Source: Coenobita brevimanus
Taxonomy: Eukaryota > Arthropoda > Malacostraca > Decapoda > Coenobitidae
Length of the DNA stretch: 64,000 nucleotides
NCBI GenBank assembly: GCA_032717465.1
Contig: CM064666.1
Coordinates: forward strand, 17,074,340-17,138,339
Direction: 5' to 3'
A program made the position numbers and the translations under genes. Positions 53,718 to 64,000 of this stretch are shown piece after piece. The notes below the pieces were generated by a model. The model saw only the letters and a list, made by a program, of their open reading frames with translations. It was not told where the DNA came from and did not search any database. Each line of letters begins with the position of its first letter. The stretch's first letter is position 1.

Positions 53718-56700
53718 GAGGAATGTAGTGGGGTAGAATTGAAAGGTGAGGTTCGGTAGGGTATGAAGGAGTTTAGTGGGGGTGAATGGGGTAAAGGTGG
53801 TGTTGAGTGGGGGGAAGGTTAGCTAAAATTGAAACGTGAGGTAGGGTAGAGCGTGGTGGGGTTGGGTGGAGGTGAACCGAGATATGGTGGGGTTTAGTGG
53901 GAAGTAATGAGGTGAGGTTTGCAGATGAGGTAGGGTAAAGTAAGGTGTGTTGACTGGGGTTGAATCAGGTAATGGACGGGTTGATAGGGGAATAGTGGGG
54001 TAGTATTGAAAGGTAAGATAAGGAAGAGTATGGTGGGGTTGACGGGTTGAATCAGATAATGGTGGGGTTGAGAGGGGAGTAGTGGGGTGGTATTGAAAGG
54101 TGAGGTTGGGTAGAACATGGTGGGACTGAGTGGGGTTGAATGGGGTGATGGTGGGGTTGAGCGAAGAGGAATGGTGTAAATATGAAAGGTGAGGTAGGGT
54201 AGAGTATGGTGGGGTTCAGTGGGGATGAATGAGATAATGGTGGGGTTGAGGGAGAAAGGGTGGGGTAATATTGAAAGGTGAGGTAGGGTAGAGTATGGTG
54301 GGGTTGAATGAGGTTGAATCGGTTAATGGTGGGGTTGAGAGGGGTGGAGTGGGGTCAAACTGAAAGGTGAGGTACAGTAGAATATAGTGAGCTTGGATGG
54401 GGTTGATTGGGGTTATGGTGGGGTTGAGCGGAGAGGAGTGGGGTAAAATTGAAAGATGAGGTAAGGTAGAGTATTGTGGGGTTGGGTAGGGTTGAATCGA
54501 TTAATGGTGGGGCTGAGAGGAGAGGAGTGATGTAAATCTGAAAGATGAGGTTGGGTAGGGTATGGTGGGGTTGAGTGAGGTTGAGTGGGGAAATGGTGGG
54601 GTTAAGGGAGGAGGAGTGAGGTAAAATTGGAAGTAGAGTAGGCTAGAGTGAGATGGGGTTGAGTTGGGTTGAATGGGGGACTGGTGGGGTTGAGCGGGGA
54701 AAGGTTAGTTCAAACTGATTGATGAGGTTGGGTAGCGTGTAATGGGTTTGAATGGGGTTGAATCAGCTACTACTGGGGTTGAGGGAGGAGGTGGGGGTTA
54801 AAGTGAAAGGTGAGGTAAGGTAGAGTATGGTGGAGTTGGGTGGGGTTGAATGGGGTAATGGTGGGGTTTAAGGAGGAGGAGGAGGAGGGTAATATTGAGA
54901 GGTAGGGTAGGCTGGGGTATGGTGGAACTGAGTGGGGTTGAATCAGGTAATGGTGGGGTTGAGTAGGGAAAGGTAAGTTAGAACTCACTGCTGCGGTGGA
55001 GTACCATATAGTGGGGTTGGATGGGGTTGACCCGAGTAACGGTGGGGTTGAGTGGGATGTACTGGGGTGGGGTTTGCAGGCGAGGTAGGTTAGAATATGG
55101 TGGGGATGGGTGGGGTTGAATGGGGTTATTGTGGGGTTGAGATGGGAGTGCTTGGGTGTAGTTAGTAGGTGAGACTGGGTAGAGTATGGTGAGGTTGGGT
55201 GGGGTTGAATCTGTTAATGGTGGGGTTAAGCGTGAATCAAGGGATAAAAATAGAAGTTTGTGGTAGGCTGGGGAACGGTGGGGTTGGGTGGGGTTGAATG
55301 GGATAATGGTGGGGTTGAGCAGGAAGAAGTAGGGTAGAACTGACAGGGGAGGAGAGGTAGAATGTGGTGGGGTTGGGTGGGGTTGAAAGGAGTAGTGATG
55401 AAGTGGAGAGGGGTTGAGTGGGGTGAAACTGAAAGGTGAGGTTGGGTAGAACATGGCAGAGAATGGCTGGGTCGAATGGGGTTATGGTGGGGTTGGTGAA
55501 GGAGGGGTGAGGTAATATTGAAAGGTGAAGTTGGGTAGAGTATGGTGGGGTTGAGTGGGGTTGAATCGATTAATGGTGGGGATGACTGGGCAGGAGGGGG
55601 TTAAATTGAGAGGTAGGGTAGGTTAGAGTATGATGGGGTGGGGTGGGGTTCGATGGGGTAATAGTCAGGTAAAGCAAGGAGGAGTGGGGTAGTATTGAAA
55701 GGTGAGAGTGGGTAGAGTATGGTGAGGTTTAGTGGGGTTGAATGAGGTAATGGTGGGGTTGAGGGAGAAAATGTGGGGTAATACTGAAATGCGAGGTAAG
55801 GTAGAGTATGGTGGGTTTTAGTGGGACTGAATGAGGTAATGGTGGGATTGAGGGAGAAAAGGTGGGGTATTACTGAAAGGTGAGGTAAGGTAGAGTATGG
55901 TGGGGTTTAGTGGGGTTGAAAAAGATAATGGTGGGGTTGAGAGGGGAGTAGTGGGGTGGTATTGAAAGGTGAAGTTGGGTAGAACATGGTGGGACTGGTT
56001 GGGGTTGAATGGGGTAATGGTGGGGTTGAGCGAAGAGGAGAAGGGTAATATGCAAATGTGAGGTTGAGCAAATTGTGGTGGGGTTGAGTGGGGTTAAATT
56101 GTTTAATTGTGGGGTTGAACAGGGAGAAGTAGGGTAGAACTGACAGGGGAGGAGAGGTAGAGTGTGGTGGGGTTGGGTGGGGCTGAGTCGGGTAATGGTG
56201 GGGTTGAGAGGGGAGTAGTGGGGTAGTTTTGATAGATGAGGTTGGGTAGAGCATGGCAGAGAATGGCGGGGTAGAATGGGGTTATGGTGGGGTTGAGGGA
56301 GAAAGGGTGGGGTAATATTGAAAGGTGAGGTAGGGTAGAGTATGGTGGGGTTGAGTGAGATTGAATCGGGTAATGGTGGGGTTCAGAGGGGTGGAGTGGG
56401 ATAAAACTGAAAGGTGAGGTAAGGTAGAGTATAGTGAGCTTGGATGGGGTTGATTGGGGTTATGGTGGGGTTGAGCAGAGACGAGTGGGGTAAAATTGAT
56501 AGATGAGGGAAGGTAGAGTATTGTGGATTGGGTAGGGTTGAATCGATTAATGGTGGGGTTGAGAGGAGAGGAGTGGTGTAAATCTGAAAGGTGAGGTAGG
56601 GTAGAGTATGGTGGGGTTGACTGAGGTTGAGTGGGGGAATGGTGGGGTTAAGGGAGGAGGAGTGAGGTATAATTGAAAGTAGAGTAGGCTAGAGCGAGAT

Positions 56701-57004
56701 GGGGTTGAGTTGGGTTGAATGGGGGACTGGTGGCTTTGTGCGGCGAAAGGTTAGTTAAAACTGATTGGCGAGGTTGGGTAGCGTGTAATGGGTTTCAATG
56801 GGGTTCAATCAGCTAATAGTGCGGTTGAGGGAGAAGGTGTAGGTTAAAGTAAAAGTGAGGTAGGGTAGAGTATGGTGGGGTTGGGTGGGGTTGAATGGGG
56901 TAATGGTGGGGATGAGCAGGAAGTACAGGGGTGAGGTTTGCAGAGGAGGTAGGGCAGAACACAGTGGGGCTGAGTGGGGTTGATTGGGGTAATGGTGGGG
57001 TTGA
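53718..57004. repeat. HOR unit 7, short 37-mer type (3287 bp)
   Basis: Same 18-mer deletion as unit 2, joined near 56750. Private substitutions around the join include GCGGCGAAAGG, GGCGAGGTTGGG and GTGCGGTTGAGGGAG. It begins GAGGAATGTAG rather than GAGGAAAGTAG and has one extra GGA triplet near 54875. Confidence 0.88.
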
Positions 57005-60000
57005 GAGGAAAGTAGTGGGGTAGAATTGAAAGGTGAGGTTCGGTAGGGTATGAAGGAGTTGAGTGGGGGTGAATGGGGTAAAGGTGGTGTTGAGTGGGGG
57101 AAGGTTAGCTAAAATTGAAACGTGAGGTAGGGTAGAGCGTGGTGGGGTTGGGTGGAGGTGAACCGAGATATGGTGGGGTTTAGTGGGAAGTAATGAGGTG
57201 AGGTTTGCAGATGAGGTAGGGTAAAGTAAGGTGTGTTGACTGGGGTTGAATCAGGTAATGGACGGGTTGATAGGGGAATAGTGGGGTAGTATTGAAAGGT
57301 AAGATAAGGAAGAGTATGGTGGGGTTGACGGGTTGAATCAGATAATGGTGGGGTTGAGAGGGGAGTAGTGGGGTGGTATTGAAAGGTGAGGTTGGGTAGA
57401 ACATGGTGGGACTGAGTGGGGTTGAATGGGGTGATGGTGGGGTTGAGCGAAGAGGAATGGTGTAAATATGAAAGGTGAGGTAGGGTAGAGTATGGTGGGG
57501 TTCAGTGGGGATGAATGAGATAATGGTGGGGTTGAGGGAGAAAGGGTGGGGTAATATTGAAAGGTGAGGTAGGGTAGAGTATGGTGGGGTTGAATGAGGT
57601 TGAATCGGTTAATGGTGGGGTTGAGAGGGGTGGAGTGGGGTCAAACTGAAAGGTGAGGTACAGTAGAATATAGTGAGCTTGGATGGGGTTGATTGGGGTT
57701 ATGGTGGGGTTGAGCGGAGAGGAGTGGGGTAAAATTGAAAGATGAGGTAAGGTAGAGTATTGTGGGGTTGGGTAGGGTTGAATCGATTAATGGTGGGGCT
57801 GAGAGGAGAGGAGTGATGTAAATCTGAAAGATGAGGTTGGGTAGGGTATGGTGGGGTTGAGTGAGGTTGAGTGGGGAAATGGTGGGGTTAAGGGAGGAGG
57901 AGTGAGGTAAAATTGGAAGTAGAGTAGGCTAGAGTGAGATGGGGTTGAGTTGGGTTGAATGGGGGACTGGTGGGGTTGAGCGGGGAAAGGTTAGTTCAAA
58001 CTGATTGATGAGGTTGGGTAGCGTGTAATGGGTTTGAATGGGGTTGAATCAGCTACTACTGGGGTTGAGGGAGGAGGTGGGGGTTAAAGTGAAAGGTGAG
58101 GTAAGGTAGAGTATGGTGGAGTTGGGTGGGGTTGAATGGGGTAATGGTGGGGTTGAAGGAGGAGGAGGAGGGTAATATTGAGAGGTAGGGTAGGCTGGGG
58201 TATGGTGGAACTGAGTGGGGTTGAATCAGGTAATGGTGGGGTTGAGTAGGGAAAGGTAAGTTAGAACTCACTGCTGCGGTGGAGTACCATATAGTGGGGT
58301 TGGATGGGGTTGACCCGAGTAACGGTGGGGTTGAGTGGGATGTACTGGGGTGGGGTTTGCAGGCGAGGTAGGTTAGAATATGGTGGGGATGGGTGGGGTT
58401 GAATGGGGTTATTGTGGGGTTGAGATGGGAGTGCTTGGGTGTAGTTAGTAGGTGAGACTGGGTAGAGTATGGTGAGGTTGGGTGGGGTTGAATCTGTTAA
58501 TGGTGGGGTTAAGCGTGAATCAAGGGATAAAAATAGAAGTTTGTGGTAGGCTGGGGAACGGTGGGGTTGGGTGGGGTTGAATGGGATAATGGTGGGGTTG
58601 AGCAGGAAGAAGTAGGGTAGAACTGACAGGGGAGGAGAGGTAGAATGTGGTGGGGTTGGGTGGGGTTGAAAGGAGTAGTGATGAAGTGGAGAGGGGTTGA
58701 GTGGGGTGAAACTGAAAGGTGAGGTTGGGTAGAACATGGCAGAGAATGGCTGGGTCGAATGGGGTTATGGTGGGGTTGGTGAAGGAGGGGTGAGGTAATA
58801 TTGAAAGGTGAAGTTGGGTAGAGTATGGTGGGGTTGAGTGGGGTTGAATCGATTAATGGTGGGGATGACTGGGCAGGAGGGGGGTAAAATTGAGAGGTAG
58901 GGTAGGTTAGAGTATGATGGGGTGGGGTGGGGTTCGATGGGGTAATAGTCAGGTAAAGCAAGGAGGAGTGGGGTAGTATTGAAAGGTGAGAGTGGGTAGA
59001 GTATGGTGAGGTTTAGTGGGGTTGAATGAGGTAATGGTGGGGTTGAGGGAGAAAATGTGGGGTAATACTGAAATGCGAGGTAAGGTAGAGTATGGTGGGT
59101 TTTAGTGGGACTGAATGAGGTAATGGTGGGATTGAGGGAGAAAAGGTGGGGTATTACTGAAAGGTGAGGTAAGGTAGAGTATGGTGGGGTTTAGTGGGGT
59201 TGAAAAAGATAATGGTGGGGTTGAGAGGGGAGTAGTGGGGTGGTATTGAAAGGTGAAGTTGGGTAGAACATGGTGGGACTGGTTGGGGTTGAATGGGGTA
59301 ATGGTGGGGTTGAGCGAAGAGGAGAAGGGTAATATGCAAATGTGAGGTTGAGCAAATTGTGGTGGGGTTGAGTGGGGTTAAATTGTTTAATTGTGGGGTT
59401 GAACAGGGAGAAGTAGGGTAGAACTGACAGGGGAGGAGAGGTAGAGTGTGGTTGGGTTGGGTGGGGCTGAGTCGGGTAATGGTGGGGTTGAGAGGGGAGT
59501 AGTGGGGTAGTTTTGATAGATGAGGTTGGGTAGAGCATGGCAGAGAATGGCGGGGTAGAATGGGGTTATGGTGGGGTTGAGGGAGAAAGGGTGGGGTAAT
59601 ATTGAAAGGTGAGGTAGGGTAGAGTATGGTGGGGTTGAGTGAGATTGAATCGGGTAATGGTGGGGTTCAGAGGGGTGGAGTGGGATAAAACTGAAAGGTG
59701 AGGTAAGGTAGAGTATAGTGAGCTTGGATGGGGTTGATTGGGGTTATGGTGGGGTTGAGCAGAGACGAGTGGGGTAAAATTGATAGATGAGGGAAGGTAG
59801 AGTATTGTGGATTGGGTAGGGTTGAATCGATTAATGGTGGGGTTGAGAGGAGAGGAGTGGTGTAAATCTGAAAGGTGAGGTAGGGTAGAGTATGGTGGGG
59901 TTGACTGAGGTTGAGTGGGGGAATGGTGGGGTTAAGGGAGGAGGAGTGAGGTATAATTGGAAGTAGAGTAGGCTAGAGTGAGATGGGGTTGAGTTGGGTT

Positions 60001-62223
60001 GAATGGGGGACTGGTGGCTTTGTGCGGGGAAAGGTTAGTTAAAACTGATTGGTGAGGTTGGGTAGCGTGTAATGCGGTTGAGTGGGGTTGAATCAGATAA
60101 TAGTGGGGTTGAGGAAGGTGGAGTGGAGTTCAATTGAAAGATGAGGTGGGGTAGAGTATGGTGGGGTTGGGTGGGGTTGATCCAAGAAATGGTGGGGTTG
60201 AATGGGAAGTACTGGGGTGAGGTTTGCAGATGAGGTAGGGTAAAGTAAGGTGGGTTTGACTGGGGTTGAATCAGGTAATGGAGGGGTTGATAGGGGAGTA
60301 GTAGGGTAGCATTGAAAGGTAAGATAAGGAAGAGTATGGTGGGGTTGTCTGGGGTTGAATCAGGTAATGGAGGGGTTGACAGGGGAGTGGTGGGGTAGTA
60401 CTGAAAGGAAAGATAGGGTAGAGGATGGTGGGGATGGGTGGGGTTGAATCAGATAATGGTTGGGTTGAGAGGGGAGTAGTGGGGTGGTATTGAAAGGTGA
60501 GGTTCGGTAGAACATGGTGGGACTGAGTGGGATTGAATGGGGTAATGGTGGGGTTGAGCGAAGAAGAGAAGGGTAAAATGCAAATGTGAGGTTGGGTAGA
60601 GTGTGGTGGGGTTGAGTGGGGTTAAATTGTTTAATAGTGGGGTTCAACAGGGAGAAGTAGGGTAGAACTGACAGGGGAGGAGAAGTAGAGTGTAGTGGAG
60701 TTGGGTGGGGATGAGTCGGGTAATGGTGGGGTTGAGAGGGGAGTAGTGGGGTAGTTTTGAAAGATGAGGTTGGGTAGAGCATGGAAGAGAATGGCAGGGT
60801 AGAATGGGGTTATGGTGGGGTTGAGGGAGAAAGGGTGGGATGATATTCAAAGATGAGATTGGGTAGTGTATGGTGGGGTTGAGTGGGGTTGAATCGATTA
60901 ATGGTGGGGTTGACTGGGAAGGAGGGGGTAAAATTCAGACGTGGGGTAGGGTAGAGTATGATGGGGTGGGGTGGGGATGAATGGGGTAATGGTGGGGTTA
61001 AGGAAGGAGGAGTTGGGTAGTGTTGATAGTTGAGAGAGGGTAGAGTATGGTGGGGTTTAGTGGGGTTGAATGAGGTAATGGTACGGTTGAGGGAGATAGG
61101 GTGGGGTACTACTGAAAGGCGAGGTAAGGTAAAGTATGGTGGGGTTTAGTGGGGTTGAAAAAAATAATGGTGGGGTTGAGGGAGAAAGGGTGGGGTTGTA
61201 TTGAAAGGTGAGGTAGGATAGAGTATGGTGGGGTTGGGTGGGGTTGAATGGGACAATGGTGGGGTTGAGGGAGGAGTGGTGGGGTAATATTGAAAGGTGA
61301 GGTAGGGTAGAGTATGTTGGGGTAGGGTGGGGTTGAATGGGACAATGGTAGGGTTGAGAGAGAGAGAAGTGGGGTAGAAATTGAAAGATGAGGAAGGTAG
61401 AGTATTGTGGGGTTGGGTAGGGTTCAATCGATTATGGTGGGGTTGAGAGAGAGGAGTAGTAAATGAAAGATGAGGTAGTAGAGTATGGTGGGTTGGGGTG
61501 AAGTGAGTATAATGGTGGGGTTGAGAGGGGGTGGGGTATGAAAGTGAGGTTGAGGTAGAATGGTATGGTGGGGTTGGGGTTGAGAGGGGTTGAATGGGGT
61601 TGGTGGGGTTGAAGAGGTGGGGTTGGAGTGGAGTTAAAACTGAAAGGTGAGGTAAGGTGGGGAATGAGCTTGATGGGGTGGGATGGTGGTTGAGCAGAGA
61701 CGAATGGGGTAAAATTGATAGATGAATGGTGGTAGAGTATTGTGGATTGGGTAGGGTTGAATCGATTAATGGTGGGGTTGAGAGGAGAGGAGTGGTGTAA
61801 ATCTGAAAGGTGAGGTAGGGTAGAGTATGGTGGGGTTGAGTGAGGTTGAGTGGGGAAATGGTGGGGTTAAGGGAGGAGGAGTGAGGTAGAATTGGAAGTA
61901 GAGTAGGCTAGAGTGAGATGGGGTTGAGTTGGGTTGAATGGGGGACTGGTGGGGTTGAGCGGGGAAAGGTTAGTTAAAACTGATTGGTGAGGTTGGGTAG
62001 CGTGTAATGGGTTTGAATGGGGTTGAATCAGCTACTAGTGGGGTTGAGGGAGGAGGTGTAGGTTAAAGTAAAAGTGAGGTAGGGTAGAGTATGGTGGGGT
62101 TGGGTGGGGTTGAATGGGGTAATGGTGGGGATGAGCAGGAAGTACAGGGGTGAGGTTTGCAGAGGAGGTAGGGCAGAACACAGTGGGGCTGAGTGGGGTT
62201 GATTGGGGTAATGGTGGGGTTGA
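57005..62223. repeat. HOR unit 8, long type with a ragged insert (5219 bp)
   Basis: Follows the standard unit to about 61310, then enters a ragged patch (61315-61740) and rejoins normal phase near 61745, so the unit is about 335 bp longer than standard. Confidence 0.85.
61315..61740. repeat. Second ragged satellite patch
   Basis: Repeats here are shortened and irregular (GAGAGAGAGAAGTGGGG, GTAGTAAATGAAAGATGAGG, GGTTGGGGTTGAGAGGGG), in contrast to the near-identical units around them. The right edge picks up the GAGCAGAGACGAATGGGG variant. Confidence 0.78.
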
Positions 62224-64000
62224 GAGGAAAGTAGTGGGGTAGAATTGAAAGGTGAGGTTCGGTAGGGTATGAAGGAGTTGAGTGGGGGTGAATGGGGTAA
62301 AGGTGGTGTTGAGTGGGGGGAAGGTTAGCTAAAATTGAAACGTGAGGTAGGGTAGAGCGTGGTGGGGTTGGGTGGAGGTGAACCGAGATATGGTGGGGTT
62401 TAGTGGGAAGTAATGAGGTGAGGTTTGCAGATGAGGTAGGGTAAAGTAAGGTGTGTTGACTGGGGTTGAATCAGGTAATGGACGGGTTGATAGGGGAATA
62501 GTGGGGTAGTATTGAAAGGTAAGATAAGGAAGAGTATGGTGGGGTTGACGGGTTGAATCAGATAATGGTGGGGTTGAGAGGGGAGTAGTGGGGTGGTATT
62601 GAAAGGTGAGGTTGGGTAGAACATGGTGGGACTGAGTGGGGTTGAATGGGGTGATGGTGGGGTTGAGCGAAGAGGAATGGTGTAAATATGAAAGGTGAGG
62701 TAGGGTAGAGTATGGTGGGGTTCAGTGGGGATGAATGAGATAATGGTGGGGTTGAGGGAGAAAGGGTGGGGTAATATTGAAAGGTGAGGTAGGGTAGAGT
62801 ATGGTGGGGTTGAATGAGGTTGAATCGGTTAATGGTGGGGTTGAGAGGGGTGGAGTGGGGTCAAACTGAAAGGTGAGGTACAGTAGAATATAGTGAGCTT
62901 GGATGGGGTTGATTGGGGTTATGGTGGGGTTGAGCGGAGAGGAGTGGGGTAAAATTGAAAGATGAGGTAAGGTAGAGTATTGTGGGGTTGGGTAGGGTTG
63001 AATCGATTAATGGTGGGGCTGAGAGGAGAGGAGTGATGTAAATCTGAAAGATGAGGTTGGGTAGGGTATGGTGGGGTTGAGTGAGGTTGAGTGGGGAAAT
63101 GGTGGGGTTAAGGGAGGAGGAGTGAGGTAAAATTGGAAGTAGTGTAGGCTAGAGTGAGATGGGGTTGAGTTGGGTTGAATGGAGGACTTGTGGGGTTGAG
63201 CGGGGAAAGGTTAGTTCAAACTGATTGATGAGGTTGGGTAGCGTGTAATGGGTTTGAATGGGGTTGAATCAGCTACTACTGGGGTTGAGGGAGGAGGTGG
63301 GGGTTAAAGTGAAAGGTGAGGTAAGGTAGAGTATGGTGGAGTTGGGTGGGGTTGAATGGGGTAATGGTGGGGTTGAAGGAGGAGGAGGAGGGTAATATTG
63401 AGAGGTAGGGTAGGCTGGGGTATGGTGGAACTGAGTGGGGTTGAATCAGGTAATGGTGGGGTTGAGTAGGGAAAGGTAAGTTAGAACTCACTGCTGCGGT
63501 GGAGTACCATATAGTGGGGTTGGATGGGGTTGACCCGAGTAACGGTGGGGTTGAGTGGGATGTACTGGGGTGGGGTTTGCAGGCGAGGTAGGTTAGAATA
63601 TGGTGGGGATGGGTGGGGTTGAATGGGGTTATTGTGGGGTTGAGATGGGAGTGCTTGGGTGTAGTTAGTAGGTGAGACTGGGTAGAGTATGGTGAGGTTG
63701 GGTGGGGTTGAATCTGTTAATGGTGGGGTTAAGCGTGAATCAAGGGATAAAAATAGAAGTTTGTGGTAGGCTGGGGAACGGTGGGGTTGGGTGGGGTTGA
63801 ATGGGATAATGGTGGGGTTGAGCAGGAAGAAGTAGGGTAGAACTGACAGGGGAGGAGAGGTAGAATGTGGTGGGGTTGGGTGGGGTTGAAAGGAGTAGTG
63901 ATGAAGTGGAGAGGGGTTGAGTGGGGTGAAACTGAAAGGTGAGGTTGGGTAGAACATGGCAGAGAATGGCTGGGTCGAATGGGGTTATGGTGGGGTTGGT
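62224..64000. repeat. HOR unit 9, partial, cut by the window end
   Basis: First 1777 bp of another unit, near-identical to units 2-8 up to the end of the window, with a few private changes (AGTAGTGTAGGC near 63140, GGAGGACTTGTGG near 63181). The array clearly continues. Confidence 0.9.

Larger units (their letters stand above)
24643..64000. repeat. G-rich 89-bp satellite, right arm with homogeneous HORs
   Basis: The right arm is the continuation of the array, in the same orientation as the left arm, and runs beyond the window. Spacing between successive TGAAAGGTGAGGT-type motifs is about 89 bp (for example 28573, 28662, 28751, 28840, 28929). The dominant HOR is about 4884 bp (about 55 monomers) and copies differ by only occasional substitutions. 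Measured from GAGGAAAGTAGTGGGG, units start at 24643, 29438, 32723, 37607, 42490, 47374, 53718, 57005 and 62224. The + strand carries regular GGGG runs separated by 6-7 nt, giving repeated G-quadruplex motifs (for example 25046-25080, loops 7, 6 and 7). Confidence 0.97.

Noticed and set aside
11895..63957. Many proline/serine/histidine-rich reverse-strand frames of 60-166 codons recurring along the array
   Set aside because: They lie on the C-rich strand of the satellite. The 89-bp monomer is not a multiple of 3, so the frame rotates, and the recurrence simply follows the HOR. No domain or splice structure supports genes.
11808..64000. TTGGGG-like words suggesting telomeric DNA
   Set aside because: The GGGG words are embedded in an 89-bp unit with irregular spacing. 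Arthropod telomeres are typically TTAGG, and no tandem telomere hexamer or pentamer is seen.
11808..64000. Possible CRISPR array because of regular repeats
   Set aside because: There is no constant repeat with unique spacers; all sequence belongs to related monomers, and the LINE and microsatellites show a eukaryotic genome.
24643..64000. CENP-B box in the satellite
   Set aside because: The recurring TTGAATCGATTAATGG motif does not match the CENP-B box core, and there is no other evidence of centromere function.

Overview
This is a eukaryotic, repeat-dominated window with no recognisable host gene. Three things point to an animal: perfect (AC)n tracts up to about 1 kb, several tetranucleotide arrays and a non-LTR retrotransposon with a (TTTA)n tail. 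Decapod crustaceans are known for very long microsatellites of these types, so an arthropod, perhaps a decapod, is my best guess. That is inference, not proof.

Layout. 1-464 is non-coding sequence ending in a 169-bp dispersed repeat. 465-6110 is a 5.6-kb satellite made of CAGT/CAGC/TAAG tetranucleotides in 12- and 24-bp units. 6111-11807 is a mosaic of microsatellites, including a GATA/GATG array and (AC)n tracts of 76, 923 and 1034 bp, with diverged dispersed repeats. 11808 to the window end is a second, unrelated satellite, G-rich and C-poor on the + strand. It is built from monomers of about 89 bp and interrupted once, at about 21023-24642, by a 5'-truncated LINE on the minus strand. Right of the LINE the monomers form a higher-order repeat (HOR) of about 4884 bp (about 55 monomers). 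Shorter (3285 bp) and longer (6344 and 5219 bp) versions also occur, differing mainly by whole numbers of monomers. The array runs off the right end of the window.

The only protein-coding content is the LINE: a partial ORF1 with two CCHC zinc knuckles and an ORF2 with apurinic-type endonuclease and reverse transcriptase. ORF1 and ORF2 share one reading frame and are separated by a single TAG. The many other open frames are by-products of base composition (few A/T-rich stops on the CCC-rich strand) or of 12-bp and dinucleotide periodicity; I do not call them genes.

The points most worth a second look are: (i) the G-quadruplex-dense, strand-asymmetric satellite with an unusually long HOR; (ii) matching deletion and duplication products of the same 1600-bp, 18-monomer block; (iii) the in-frame TAG between LINE ORF1 and ORF2; (iv) the LINE's satellite flanks being out of HOR phase; (v) two unrelated satellites starting just downstream of copies of the same 169-bp repeat; and (vi) two ragged, deletion-rich patches that may be assembly artefacts.
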